Assembly: GCA_019417795.1 (NCBI GenBank)
Contig: DXUR01000048.1
Coordinates: 1 to 12,546, forward strand
Length of the DNA: 12,546 nt
DNA from: Clostridiales bacterium
GTDB taxonomy: Bacteria > Bacillota_A > Clostridia > Oscillospirales > Oscillospiraceae
Direction of reading: 5' to 3'
The notes beneath the pieces were generated by a model. The model made no database searches, was not told the DNA's origin, and was given only the letters and a program-made list of their open reading frames with translations. This document shows, one piece after another, positions 1 through 7,236 of the stretch. Each line of letters starts with the position of its first letter. Within the stretch, counting starts at the first letter, position 1. A program made the position numbers and the translations under genes.

Positions 1-106
1 CAATCCGGGTGCGAAGTCCCAGGGCATGAAGCAGCTCATGAGCGGTGGCGGCGTCATTCTCATCGGTACGCAGCTGATCCCCCTGCTCTCTGGTCTGTTC
101 GGCTAA
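1..106 (+). CDS. Maff2-family small membrane protein, 3' end only
   Basis: The last 34 codons of a gene whose start lies before the window, ending with TAA at 104-106. The visible tail has a polar stretch (NPGAKSQGMKQLMSGG), then a hydrophobic segment (VILIGTQLIPLLSGLFG). This matches the C-terminus of the Maff2-family proteins found directly upstream of the VirB6-like gene in Tn1549-type ICEs. In those elements it is a small two-helix membrane protein, sometimes compared with VirB2/TrbC pilins. That role is inferred and not shown here. Only 28 bases separate it from the next gene, so both are probably on one transcript. Confidence 0.75.
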   Translation, partial: NPGAKSQGMKQLMSGGGVILIGTQLIPLLSGLFG

Positions 107-117
107 GCACCCGCGAT

Positions 118-124
118 AGGAGGT
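118..124 (+). promoter_or_regulatory. Strong ribosome binding site for the VirB6-like gene
   Basis: AGGAGGT lies 10 bases before a TTG at 135. It is the only good Shine-Dalgarno here and supports the TTG start. The next in-frame ATG codons lie inside the conserved N-terminal region and have no comparable site. Confidence 0.7.
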
Positions 125-134
125 ACTCCCGCCA

Positions 135-1007
135 TTGTTCGATAATATCTTTGCAGCCATCGAAAAATGGATGCGGGAACTTCTGACAGGAATGGTGGAG
201 TCCAACATGAGTACGATGTTCACGGATGTCAATGAAAAGACAAGTGAGATCGCGGCTCAGGTTGGACGTACTCCACAAAACTGGAACAGCAGCGTTTTCA
301 GTATGATTCAGAACTTATCAGAGTCGGTGGTGGTTCCGATTGCCGGAATCATCATCACTCTGGTACTCTGCTATGAGCTGATCTCGATGCTGACCGAGCG
401 AAACAACCTGCATGATGTAGATACATGGATGTTCTTCAAGTATTTTGTCAAGGCATGGGTCGCAATCTATCTGGTCAGCAATACGTTCACAATTACAATG
501 GCAGTCTTTGACGTTGGACAATCGGTAGTCAATTCGGCTTCCGGTATCATCAACGGCGAGACTGCCATTGATGTTAGTTCGCTGTCCATGCAGATGCAGG
601 CGGCGATGGCAACCATGGAGATCGGTGAACTGGTGGTGCTGGCTCTTGAAACCTTCCTTGTCAGCTTCTGCATGAAAATTATGTCGGTGGTGATAACTGT
701 CATTGTCTATGGGCGCATGATAGAGATTTATCTCTACACATCGCTTGCCCCGATCCCGTTCGCAACGATGAGCAACCGTGAATGGGGTCATGTAGGAACC
801 AATTATTTCAGAGGACTGTTCGCCCTTGCATTTCAGGCATTTCTGATGATGGTCTGTGTGGCGATTTACGCAGCACTGATTTCTTCGGTGCGGATTTCCA
901 GCAATATGCACTCCGCGCTGATCGGCGTTGCAGCGTATACCGTGATCCTGTGCTTCAGCCTGATGAAAACGGGAAGTCTGTCCAAACAGATCTTCGGCAG
1001 TCACTAA
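135..1007 (+). CDS. VirB6/TrbL-like polytopic conjugation channel protein (CD0411-like)
   Basis: A 290-residue inner-membrane protein expected to form part of the type IV secretion channel that carries ICE DNA out of the cell. The N-terminus (about 1-60) is amphipathic. Several hydrophobic segments follow: about 64-86 (VVVPIAGIIITLVLCYELI), 104-125, 165-195, 226-252 and 261-278. This is the multi-span pattern of VirB6/TrbL proteins. Start is TTG, set by AGGAGGT at 118-124. The end (SLSKQIFG plus two residues) resembles that of relatives in Tn1549-like elements. It sits between a Maff2-like gene and prgI, its usual place. Family assignment rests on topology, length and neighbours, since VirB6 proteins have no catalytic motif to check. 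Confidence 0.8.
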   Translation: MFDNIFAAIEKWMRELLTGMVESNMSTMFTDVNEKTSEIAAQVGRTPQNWNSSVFSMIQNLSESVVVPIAGIIITLVLCYELISMLTERNNLHDVDTWMFFKYFVKAWVAIYLVSNTFTITMAVFDVGQSVVNSASGIINGETAIDVSSLSMQMQAAMATMEIGELVVLALETFLVSFCMKIMSVVITVIVYGRMIEIYLYTSLAPIPFATMSNREWGHVGTNYFRGLFALAFQAFLMMVCVAIYAALISSVRISSNMHSALIGVAAYTVILCFSLMKTGSLSKQIFGSH

Positions 1008-1087
1008 AACCGGGAAAATCCGAGGAAAGGAACGACAACAGACAACAAGCTGTATCCCGGCGGCGTGTCTGACTGTCATGGTGAAAA

Positions 1088-1465
1088 ATGGCTTATGTAA
1101 CGATTCCGAAAGACCTGTCCAAAGTAAAAAACAAGGTCTTTCTCAACCTGACAAAGCGGCAGCTCATCTGTATGGGCTTTGCAGCATCCATTGGTGTTCC
1201 GTTCTACTTTCTCACACGGGGAACACTTGGCACAAGCAACGCGGCGGCGGGCATGGTTCTGCTGATGCTGCCGGAGTTTTTCTTTGCACTGTTCGAGAAA
1301 AATGGGATGCACCTTGAAACCATCCTGACGAACTTCATCAATGTCCGCTTTAAACGTCCGGCAGTTCGCCGCTATGAAATCGAAAACCTGTACGAATATG
1401 AGCCGGAGAAACCTGTAACACCAAAAGCGAAGAAGGGAGGCATTATTGGGAAAAGAAAAGGATAA
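1088..1465 (+). CDS. PrgI family conjugation protein
   Basis: A 125-residue membrane protein of the PrgI family, a standard component of Gram-positive ICE and plasmid type IV secretion systems, always next to VirB4. The diagnostic N-terminus VTIPKDLSKVKNKVFLNLT is followed by two membrane helices (about 25-43 and 51-70), then a cytoplasmic tail rich in Arg, Lys and Glu ending in GKRKG. It is thought to anchor VirB4 to the membrane complex. The ATG at 1088 fits the family N-terminus exactly, although the ribosome binding site is weak (GGTGA at 1080-1084, very close). The 80 bases separating it from the previous gene hold no other gene or clear signal that I can see. Its end overlaps virB4 by 20 bases. 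Confidence 0.92.
   Translation: MAYVTIPKDLSKVKNKVFLNLTKRQLICMGFAASIGVPFYFLTRGTLGTSNAAAGMVLLMLPEFFFALFEKNGMHLETILTNFINVRFKRPAVRRYEIENLYEYEPEKPVTPKAKKGGIIGKRKG
1433..1440 (+). promoter_or_regulatory. Ribosome binding site fixing the TTG start of virB4
   Basis: AAGGGAGG lies 5 bases before TTG at 1446, inside the 3' end of prgI. No ATG in this frame has a comparable site, so virB4 starts at TTG and its initiation is likely coupled to prgI translation. Confidence 0.7.
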
Positions 1466-3860
1466 GAAGCCGCTGTTCGGCGGCATCTTCCAGAAATTCT
1501 TCAAGCCGTCTGCAAAGGCAGAAGCGAAAAAGAAGAAAGAACATCATCTGACGGTGCAGCGGTCGATTCCGTATTTGGAAATGGGGCGGGATGGTATCTG
1601 CCGGGTGGAGGAACATCTGTATTCCAAAACCGTCCGCTTCTATGACATCAACTATCAGCTCGCGCAAAACGAAGATAAGAACACCATTTTTGAAAGCTGG
1701 TGTGACTTTCTCAACTACTTTGATTCCAGCATCCGCTTTCAGCTTTCGTTCATCAACCACAAAAGCGATATGAGCGAATACAACAAGGTCATTCAGATCG
1801 AGCCGCAGCATGACCAGTTCGATGATGTGCGCATGGAATATGCGCAGATGCTGAAACAGCAGCTTGCCAAAGGAAACAACGGTCTGGTTCGGACGAAGTA
1901 CATCACGTTCAGCATTGAAGCCAAAAGCGTGAAAGAAGCAAAGCCCCGGCTGGAGCGGATCGAAACCGATATTCTCAACAATTTCAAGGTGCTGGGCGTG
2001 AAAGCATATCCGCTGAATGGCGTGGAACGCTTACAGATCATGTATGAGATGTTCCATCAGGAGGAAGAACGGAAGTTTGAGTTCAGCTATGACCGCATTC
2101 TGCAAAGCGGCATGACCACCAAGGATTTCATTGCTCCGACCAGTTTCCTGTTCAAGAGCGGCAAGGACTTCCAGATGGGAGATACCATCGGCGCAGTATC
2201 CTATCTGAACATCCTTGCCCCGGAACTGACGGATAAGGTGCTGGCAGAATTTCTGGACATGGACAAGAATCTGGTAGTCAGCATCCATGTGCAGTCGGTA
2301 GACCAGCTCAAGGCAATCAAACTCATCAAGGGTAAGATCACAGACCTTGACCGCATGAAGATCGAGGAACAGAAAAAGGCGGTGCGTTCCGGTTATGATA
2401 TGGAAATTATTCCGAGTGACCTTGCAACTTATGGTGGTGAGGCCAAAAAGATTCTGGATGATCTGCAGAGCCGTAATGAGCGTATGTTCCTTATTACGGT
2501 GCTGTTTCTCAATGCTGCGAAAACCAAACAGGAGCTGGACAGTGCAGTGTTTCAGACGGCTGGTATCGCTCAGAAGTTCAACTGCACCCTGAATCGGCTG
2601 GACTATATGCAGGAGCAGGGGCTTATGAGCAGTCTGCCGCTGGCCAATAATCTGGTTCCCATCAAGCGGGCATTGACTACAACTTCCACCGCCATCTTCG
2701 TGCCGTTCACCACACAGGAACTTTTCATGGAGGGCGATTCCCTCTATTACGGTCTGAATGCAGTGTCCAACAACATGATTATGGCAGACCGCAAACAGCT
2801 CAAAAATCCGAACGGTCTAATTTTGGGTACGCCTGGCTCTGGTAAATCGTTCAGCGCAAAGCGTGAAATGACGAACGTGTTCTTCACGACAACGGACGAT
2901 ATTATTATTGCAGACCCGGAAGGCGAGTATTATCCACTGGTCGAAGCACTGGGCGGGCAGGTCATTCATATCTCATCCACCAGCCGGGACTACATCAATC
3001 CGATGGACATTAACCTGAACTATGCGGACGATGATAACCCGCTGGGCATGAAATCGGATTTCATCCTTTCCCTGTGTGAACTTATCATGGGCGCACGGGA
3101 TGGCATGGAGCCGGAAGAAAAATCCGTCATTGACCGATGCCTGCCGCTGGTCTATCAGAAATATCTGAATGACCCGAAGCCGGAGAATATGCCGATTCTC
3201 GGTGATCTGTATGACTGCCTGCGGGAGCAGAAAGAACGGCAGGCGCAGCGCATCGCCACGGCATTGGAAATCTACGTCAATGGTTCGCTGCGGGTGTTCA
3301 ACCATCAGACGAATGTGGAGCTGGATAACCGCCTTATCTGCTTTGACATTAAAGAGTTGGGAAAGCAGCTCAAAAAGCTGGGTATGCTCATCGTGCAGGA
3401 TCAGGTGTGGAATCGCGTTACCATCAACCGCAATGCAAAGAAAAACACACGATACTACATTGATGAGTTCCACTTGCTCTTAAAGGAAGAGCAGACTGCC
3501 GCGTACAGTGTTGAAATCTGGAAGCGTTTCCGAAAATGGGGCGGCATCCCCACGGGTATCACGCAAAACATCAAAGACCTGCTGGCAAGCCGGGAAATCG
3601 AGAATATCTTTGAGAATAGCGATTTCATTTATATGCTGAATCAGGCATCCGGCGATAGACAGATTCTTGCAAAGCAGCTCAACATTTCGCCGTTCCAGCT
3701 GTCCTATGTGACGAACAGCAACGAGGGCGAGGGGCTGCTGTTCTACGGCAATACCATTATCCCATTCAAGGATAAGTTCGATACCTCACTGAAACTCTAT
3801 GGTCTGATGACCACGAAACCGAATGAAATTGCAAAATACAGGGAGAAGAAAGACGCATGA
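1446..3860 (+). CDS. virB4: VirB4/TraE-type conjugation ATPase
   Basis: An 804-residue ATPase that powers assembly of, and transport through, the mating channel at the cytoplasmic face of the membrane. Length is typical of the family. The N-terminal half (to about 430) is the VirB4 N-domain. The C-terminal half is a RecA-like motor with Walker A GTPGSGKS at residues 461-468, the DPEGEY motif of TraG/VirB4 ATPases at 490-495, Walker B YYIDEFH with D673 and E674, and a TQN motif at 706-708. All key residues are present, so it should be active. It starts at TTG (site at 1433-1440), overlaps prgI by 20 bases, and its TGA overlaps the next start as ATGA. Confidence 0.96.
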   Translation: MGKEKDKKPLFGGIFQKFFKPSAKAEAKKKKEHHLTVQRSIPYLEMGRDGICRVEEHLYSKTVRFYDINYQLAQNEDKNTIFESWCDFLNYFDSSIRFQLSFINHKSDMSEYNKVIQIEPQHDQFDDVRMEYAQMLKQQLAKGNNGLVRTKYITFSIEAKSVKEAKPRLERIETDILNNFKVLGVKAYPLNGVERLQIMYEMFHQEEERKFEFSYDRILQSGMTTKDFIAPTSFLFKSGKDFQMGDTIGAVSYLNILAPELTDKVLAEFLDMDKNLVVSIHVQSVDQLKAIKLIKGKITDLDRMKIEEQKKAVRSGYDMEIIPSDLATYGGEAKKILDDLQSRNERMFLITVLFLNAAKTKQELDSAVFQTAGIAQKFNCTLNRLDYMQEQGLMSSLPLANNLVPIKRALTTTSTAIFVPFTTQELFMEGDSLYYGLNAVSNNMIMADRKQLKNPNGLILGTPGSGKSFSAKREMTNVFFTTTDDIIIADPEGEYYPLVEALGGQVIHISSTSRDYINPMDINLNYADDDNPLGMKSDFILSLCELIMGARDGMEPEEKSVIDRCLPLVYQKYLNDPKPENMPILGDLYDCLREQKERQAQRIATALEIYVNGSLRVFNHQTNVELDNRLICFDIKELGKQLKKLGMLIVQDQVWNRVTINRNAKKNTRYYIDEFHLLLKEEQTAAYSVEIWKRFRKWGGIPTGITQNIKDLLASREIENIFENSDFIYMLNQASGDRQILAKQLNISPFQLSYVTNSNEGEGLLFYGNTIIPFKDKFDTSLKLYGLMTTKPNEIAKYREKKDA

Positions 3861-4177
3861 TGAAAGAGAAAAAACTGAGCCAGATGATCCTGAAGCTGCA
3901 TGACCGTGCTGAGGCGGCAAAATACGATGGCGATTCCAGCCCGCCTTATCAGGAAGTGGAAATGCTGAACTTTCACGATGAGGAATCGGTGGTTCATACG
4001 GTGCTGGAGGACTTTTACGCAGTCGGCGCACTGGCAGATGAACTGACCCACGGATTCCACATGGAAGAGCGGGGCTACATCGACCGCACGGAGGTCAATT
4101 CCCGGCTGATCGCTTTTGCCAGGGAGCTGGAGCGGATTCTCGACAAGTGGGAAACTCACGCAACGCTGATTGCATGA
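3857..4177 (+). CDS. Small uncharacterised ICE protein coupled to virB4
   Basis: A 106-residue protein that I do not recognise as a named family. It begins with two successive in-frame ATGs (3857 and 3860). The first overlaps the virB4 stop as ATGA, and GGGAGAAG at 3841-3848 is the likely ribosome binding site. It is soluble, with no signal peptide, membrane helix or Cys, and is mostly helical in appearance. The N-terminus is basic (MMKEKKLSQMILKLHDRA), the middle acidic (FHDEESVVHTVLEDFY), and a C-terminal helix follows (LIAFARELERILDKW). A small gene in this position occurs in related elements. Coupling to virB4 suggests that it works with the ATPase or mating complex, but this is inference only. 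Confidence 0.75.
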   Translation: MMKEKKLSQMILKLHDRAEAAKYDGDSSPPYQEVEMLNFHDEESVVHTVLEDFYAVGALADELTHGFHMEERGYIDRTEVNSRLIAFARELERILDKWETHATLIA

Positions 4178-4191
4178 GTTTTCTGCCGGAC

Positions 4192-4200
4192 GGGAGGTGA
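4192..4200 (+). promoter_or_regulatory. Ribosome binding site that decides the NlpC/P60 start
   Basis: GGGAGGTGA lies 5 bases before ATG at 4206. The frame is also open from a TTG at 4170, but that codon has no Shine-Dalgarno and would place this strong site inside the gene. Confidence 0.75.
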
Positions 4201-4205
4201 ATCCG

Positions 4206-6227
4206 ATGGCAGACAAGCGATTCCGGGGCAGAGATAAAATCGTCCAGAAAATGACCAAAGACGGTCTGGTGGAAGAAAATCTCCGCACCGGGGAAACCAA
4301 GTCCGCAGTTGCAGAAGAAACGCCGAAGCAGGAAGATTCGGAAAAAGACGCTGCGGAAAGTGCAGAAGAAACCCCTGTTGTGGAAGAGGATGTGTGCATG
4401 GATGCCGAGGATGGAGAGGAGGAAAAGCCCCGGCGCAGCACCGCCAAGCAGAGTACAGAGTATTATAAAGCCCATCAGGAGGATGGCAAACCGAAAGAAA
4501 AAGATGCTCCGCCTGTGGACGAAGATGCAGAGCCTGCACCTAAGAAAAAGGGCCGCTTATCCTTTGATGATGAGCAGCAGGGTGGAATCGTTCGAGGCGC
4601 AGGGCTGGGCATTAAGAAAGTGGCGAAGAAAGGAGTGGATACCGCCACTGGTTTTGCCCACAACAAGGTACATCAGGTCGAAAAAGAAAACTCCGGCGTG
4701 GAGTCGGCGCACAAGAGCGAAGAAACGCTGGAAGGACTGTACCGCTTTTCCAAAGGCAGGAAAAAGACCAGAGAAAAATCCGCAAGAGCCGAGAAAAAGG
4801 TCACTGCAGAAAAGAAATCCAGCCGTCTGAAATTTTCGGAGAATGAGGGCGGCATAACCGAAGAAGCGGCAGAAACGCCCATGAAAAAGAAACCACCCCA
4901 GCCGCCACCGACTGCCGCAGGAGGTGAAGCAACAAAGACAGTCGGTTCAAAGTTTTACCAGAAAAAGCAGTATAAGGATGCCTATGCAGCAGTCAAGCGG
5001 GGCCAGAAAGCCGGAAACGCTGCCAGCAAGCAGGCGGCAACGGCAGCAAACACGCTTGCAGAAAAAGCAAAGGCGGCGGTGCAGGAGATAGTTGTGCAGA
5101 ACAAGACTCTGTGGGCGGGACTTGGCATCGCAGCACTGATGCTCATGCTGATTATGGGCGCGTTCTCAAGCTGTTCGGCAGCGATCCAGGGAACGGGCAG
5201 TACCTTTATCGGAACGACGTATCCCAGTAAGGACGCTGACATGAAAGGCGCGGAAGAAGATTATCTGGAACTGGAGCGAAAGCTGGATGAGCAGATACGG
5301 CAGATGGAGTCCACGCATCCCGGCTATGACGAATACCGTTACCAGTTGGATGAGATCGGGCATGACCCGTATCAGCTGATCTCTCATCTGACTGCCGTAT
5401 ATGAGCAGTTCACCAGAGGACAGATGAAAACCGTCATCAAGTCGCTGTTTGAGCAGCAGTATCTCCTGAAAGTCTGGGAAACGATAGAGATTCGCACACG
5501 CATGGAAACCAGAGTAGGGATTCGGCCAACGATTGACGCTTTTGGAAACGTCAGCATGGAAACCTATACCTATCAGGAAGAAGTGGAGTATGAGTACAAA
5601 ATCCTCAACGTCCTGCTGAAGAACAAGGGCTTTGACACCATTGCCAGAAAGAACATGGATCGGAAGCAGACTGGGCGGTATGATGCCTACAATCTGACCT
5701 ATGGCAATCGCCCGGAACTGTTTGGCGCAGGCTCACCTACATACAGCGGCGGCACAACAGGAAGCATTGGCTCTGGCGGTTCGGGTGGAACAGGCGGCAG
5801 TTCCGGCGGTGGTTTCCGATATGATATTCCAGAAGAAGCCCTGTCGGATGAAAAGTTTGCAAGGATGATTGCAGAAGCCGAAAAGTATCTGGGTATGCCG
5901 TATGTGTGGGGCGGAAGTTCGCCCAGCACCAGTTTTGATTGCTCTGGCTTTGTCTGCTGGGTCATCAATAACTGCGGCAATGGCTGGAATGTCGGGCGTA
6001 CCACGGCAAACGGTCTGCGCGGCAAGTGCAGCTATGTTTCTCCTGCAGATGCAAAGCCGGGAGATTTGATCTTCTTTGAAAAAACCTACAACACCGTTGG
6101 AGCGTCGCACGTTGGCATTTATGTCGGCAACGGAATGATGATCCACTGCGGCGACCCGATTTCTTATACCAGCATCAATTCGACCTACTGGCAGAACCAC
6201 TTCCTTGGTTTTGGCAGAATCAAATAA
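4206..6227 (+). CDS. Membrane-anchored NlpC/P60 peptidoglycan hydrolase (CD1108-like)
   Basis: A 673-residue protein that probably opens the cell wall locally so the mating channel can pass. Residues 1-300 are highly charged, Lys/Glu/Ala-rich and probably disordered in the cytoplasm. One membrane helix lies at about 302-323, followed by an extracellular region rich in charged helices (340-510) and a Gly/Ser linker at 514-536. The C-terminal NlpC/P60 domain (about 550-673) has catalytic Cys579 in FDCSGF, His635 in SHVGIYVG and a third polar residue, His647 in MIHCGD. These are the expected C40 peptidase residues, predicted to cut stem peptides. No second, lysozyme-like domain is recognisable, unlike the two-domain hydrolase of Tn916. 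The start is ATG 4206. Naming as CD1108-like rests on architecture and neighbours. Confidence 0.9.
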   Translation: MADKRFRGRDKIVQKMTKDGLVEENLRTGETKSAVAEETPKQEDSEKDAAESAEETPVVEEDVCMDAEDGEEEKPRRSTAKQSTEYYKAHQEDGKPKEKDAPPVDEDAEPAPKKKGRLSFDDEQQGGIVRGAGLGIKKVAKKGVDTATGFAHNKVHQVEKENSGVESAHKSEETLEGLYRFSKGRKKTREKSARAEKKVTAEKKSSRLKFSENEGGITEEAAETPMKKKPPQPPPTAAGGEATKTVGSKFYQKKQYKDAYAAVKRGQKAGNAASKQAATAANTLAEKAKAAVQEIVVQNKTLWAGLGIAALMLMLIMGAFSSCSAAIQGTGSTFIGTTYPSKDADMKGAEEDYLELERKLDEQIRQMESTHPGYDEYRYQLDEIGHDPYQLISHLTAVYEQFTRGQMKTVIKSLFEQQYLLKVWETIEIRTRMETRVGIRPTIDAFGNVSMETYTYQEEVEYEYKILNVLLKNKGFDTIARKNMDRKQTGRYDAYNLTYGNRPELFGAGSPTYSGGTTGSIGSGGSGGTGGSSGGGFRYDIPEEALSDEKFARMIAEAEKYLGMPYVWGGSSPSTSFDCSGFVCWVINNCGNGWNVGRTTANGLRGKCSYVSPADAKPGDLIFFEKTYNTVGASHVGIYVGNGMMIHCGDPISYTSINSTYWQNHFLGFGRIK

Positions 6228-6245
6228 AACGAGAGGAGGCACGAA

Positions 6246-6527
6246 ATGAGCAAGAAGTTACAGAAGTTTCTGGACGATGCAGAGAGAACCGAAAGCAAGA
6301 TCGCGGAACTGGAAGAGTATCTGAGAAACGTCCGGGCTGCACAGAAAAAGGAAGAGGACAATGAGATCGTCCGTGCTATCCGCAGCACAAAGCTGGGTGG
6401 GCGTGACCTGTTGGCACTGCTGGAAAATATCCAGGCGGGGAATGTGACGTTCCAGACAACCGTAAACCACGAGAACAAGACTTCGGAAGAAGCAGAAATG
6501 GAGGATGTGATTGCGAAAGATGCTTAA
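6246..6527 (+). CDS. DUF4315 family coiled-coil protein
   Basis: A 93-residue soluble protein of the DUF4315 type, found between the NlpC/P60 and DUF4366 genes in Tn1549-like ICEs. It has no known function. Residues 1-42 form a charged heptad-like helix (KLQKFLDDAERTESKIAEL), followed by a conserved-looking short segment (STKLGGRDLLALLENIQAG) and an acidic tail. AGGAGG at 6234-6239 lies 6 bases before the ATG. The gene starts 18 bases after the hydrolase stop and overlaps the next gene by 17 bases, so it is in the same operon. Assignment rests on size, N-terminal coiled coil and context. Confidence 0.8.
   Translation: MSKKLQKFLDDAERTESKIAELEEYLRNVRAAQKKEEDNEIVRAIRSTKLGGRDLLALLENIQAGNVTFQTTVNHENKTSEEAEMEDVIAKDA
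6500..6504 (+). promoter_or_regulatory. Ribosome binding site favouring a TTG start for the DUF4366 gene
   Basis: GGAGG lies 6 bases before TTG 6511 and 15 bases before the alternative ATG 6520. The spacing favours TTG. The two proteins would differ only by three residues at the N-terminus. Confidence 0.5.
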
Positions 6528-7155
6528 AAAGCTGGGTGTTGTGATTCCCAGTGCAGTGCTGACCCTGCTGATGGCGGTAGGCTTTTCCACTCCGGCATTT
6601 GCCTATGTGGAGCCGGAAGTCAAGGAAGAGCCTGCACAGGTCATTGAGGAAGAGGAACCCACCGAGGAAGAGAAGATTCCGTTCACCATTGCGGGCAACG
6701 GCGAGGTGGAAGATAACATCACGGACGATTCCAGTAAGGAGTTCTTCACGGTCAAGACCAAGGGCGGCAACACCTTTTTTCTGGTGATCGACCGAGCAAG
6801 GAACAGCGAGAATGTGTATATGCTTTCCATGATCGACGAGTACGATTTGCAGGAGTTCCTGACCGATGAGGAACGCAACGGCAAGGAAGAGGAGAAGCCG
6901 GCAGTCGTGCTGCCGGAAACCAAACCTGAGCCGGAACCGGATGTCGAGATCGAAGAGCCGGAACAGGACGATGGAAAGCTGACAAAGATTCTGGCAATCG
7001 TATTTGTCTTGGGTGTTGGCGGTGCAGGCGCATTCTTCTATTTCTACATTTATAAGCCGAAGCAGAGTGAGCCGGAAGTATCGAAAGAAAATCTGGAATA
7101 TGAAGCACTGCCGACAAAGAACGAGGATGAGCAGGACGGAGAAACCGAAGAATAA
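6511..7155 (+). CDS. DUF4366 (CD1107-like) exported membrane-anchored protein
   Basis: A 214-residue envelope protein with an N-terminal signal peptide: a basic MRKMLKK start, a hydrophobic core, and likely cleavage after AFA at 29-31. The ectodomain is acidic and Pro/Glu-rich, with a folded part at about 56-125 (PFTIAGNGEVEDNI to FLTDEERNG), the DUF4366 core. One membrane helix at about 159-181 (ILAIVFVLGVGGAGAFFYFY) and a short cytoplasmic tail follow. It is always found in this position in Tn1549/CTn-like elements. The role is unknown, and an envelope part in mating-pair formation is inference. It overlaps the DUF4315 gene by 17 bases and is the last gene before the terminator. Confidence 0.88.
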   Translation: MRKMLKKLGVVIPSAVLTLLMAVGFSTPAFAYVEPEVKEEPAQVIEEEEPTEEEKIPFTIAGNGEVEDNITDDSSKEFFTVKTKGGNTFFLVIDRARNSENVYMLSMIDEYDLQEFLTDEERNGKEEEKPAVVLPETKPEPEPDVEIEEPEQDDGKLTKILAIVFVLGVGGAGAFFYFYIYKPKQSEPEVSKENLEYEALPTKNEDEQDGETEE

Positions 7156-7166
7156 TAGAAAACCCG

Positions 7167-7172
7167 TATAAT
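7167..7172 (+). promoter_or_regulatory. Possible -10 element upstream of topB
   Basis: A perfect TATAAT lies 12 bases after the DUF4366 stop. I find no matching -35 (TTGACA-like) 16-19 bases upstream and no TG extension, so support is weak. If active, transcription would start at about 7179 and run straight into the hairpin at 7181. Confidence 0.3.
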
Positions 7173-7180
7173 CTAGTGGT

Positions 7181-7217
7181 GCAGGGATGGTCTGATTCGG
7201 ACTGTCCCTGCTTTTTT
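7181..7217 (+). terminator. Rho-independent terminator between DUF4366 and topB
   Basis: The left arm GCAGGGATGGTC (7181-7192) pairs with GACTGTCCCTGC (7200-7211) to form a 12-bp stem with two central G-T wobbles and a 7-base loop TGATTCG. Six T follow (7212-7217). This is a textbook intrinsic terminator. Because topB begins only 19 bases later, it probably lowers rather than abolishes expression of the downstream genes. Confidence 0.88.
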
Positions 7218-7236
7218 CAAACAAGCAGGAGGATAC

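Noticed and set aside
1008..1087. Possible small gene or structured RNA in the gap before prgI
   Set aside because: Only a 6-bp complement (CCGGGA/TCCCGG) separated by about 39 bases is visible; there is no convincing start, T-run or promoter.
4170..4205. Earlier TTG start for the NlpC/P60 gene
   Set aside because: It lacks a Shine-Dalgarno and overlaps the preceding gene's end, whereas GGGAGGTGA directly precedes ATG 4206.
4309..4830. Plus-strand alternate frame of 173 codons inside the NlpC/P60 gene
   Set aside because: It encodes a Lys/Arg-rich low-complexity protein that is the shifted reading of a GAA/AAG-rich segment. There is no good ribosome binding site and no family match, in contrast to the TnpV case.
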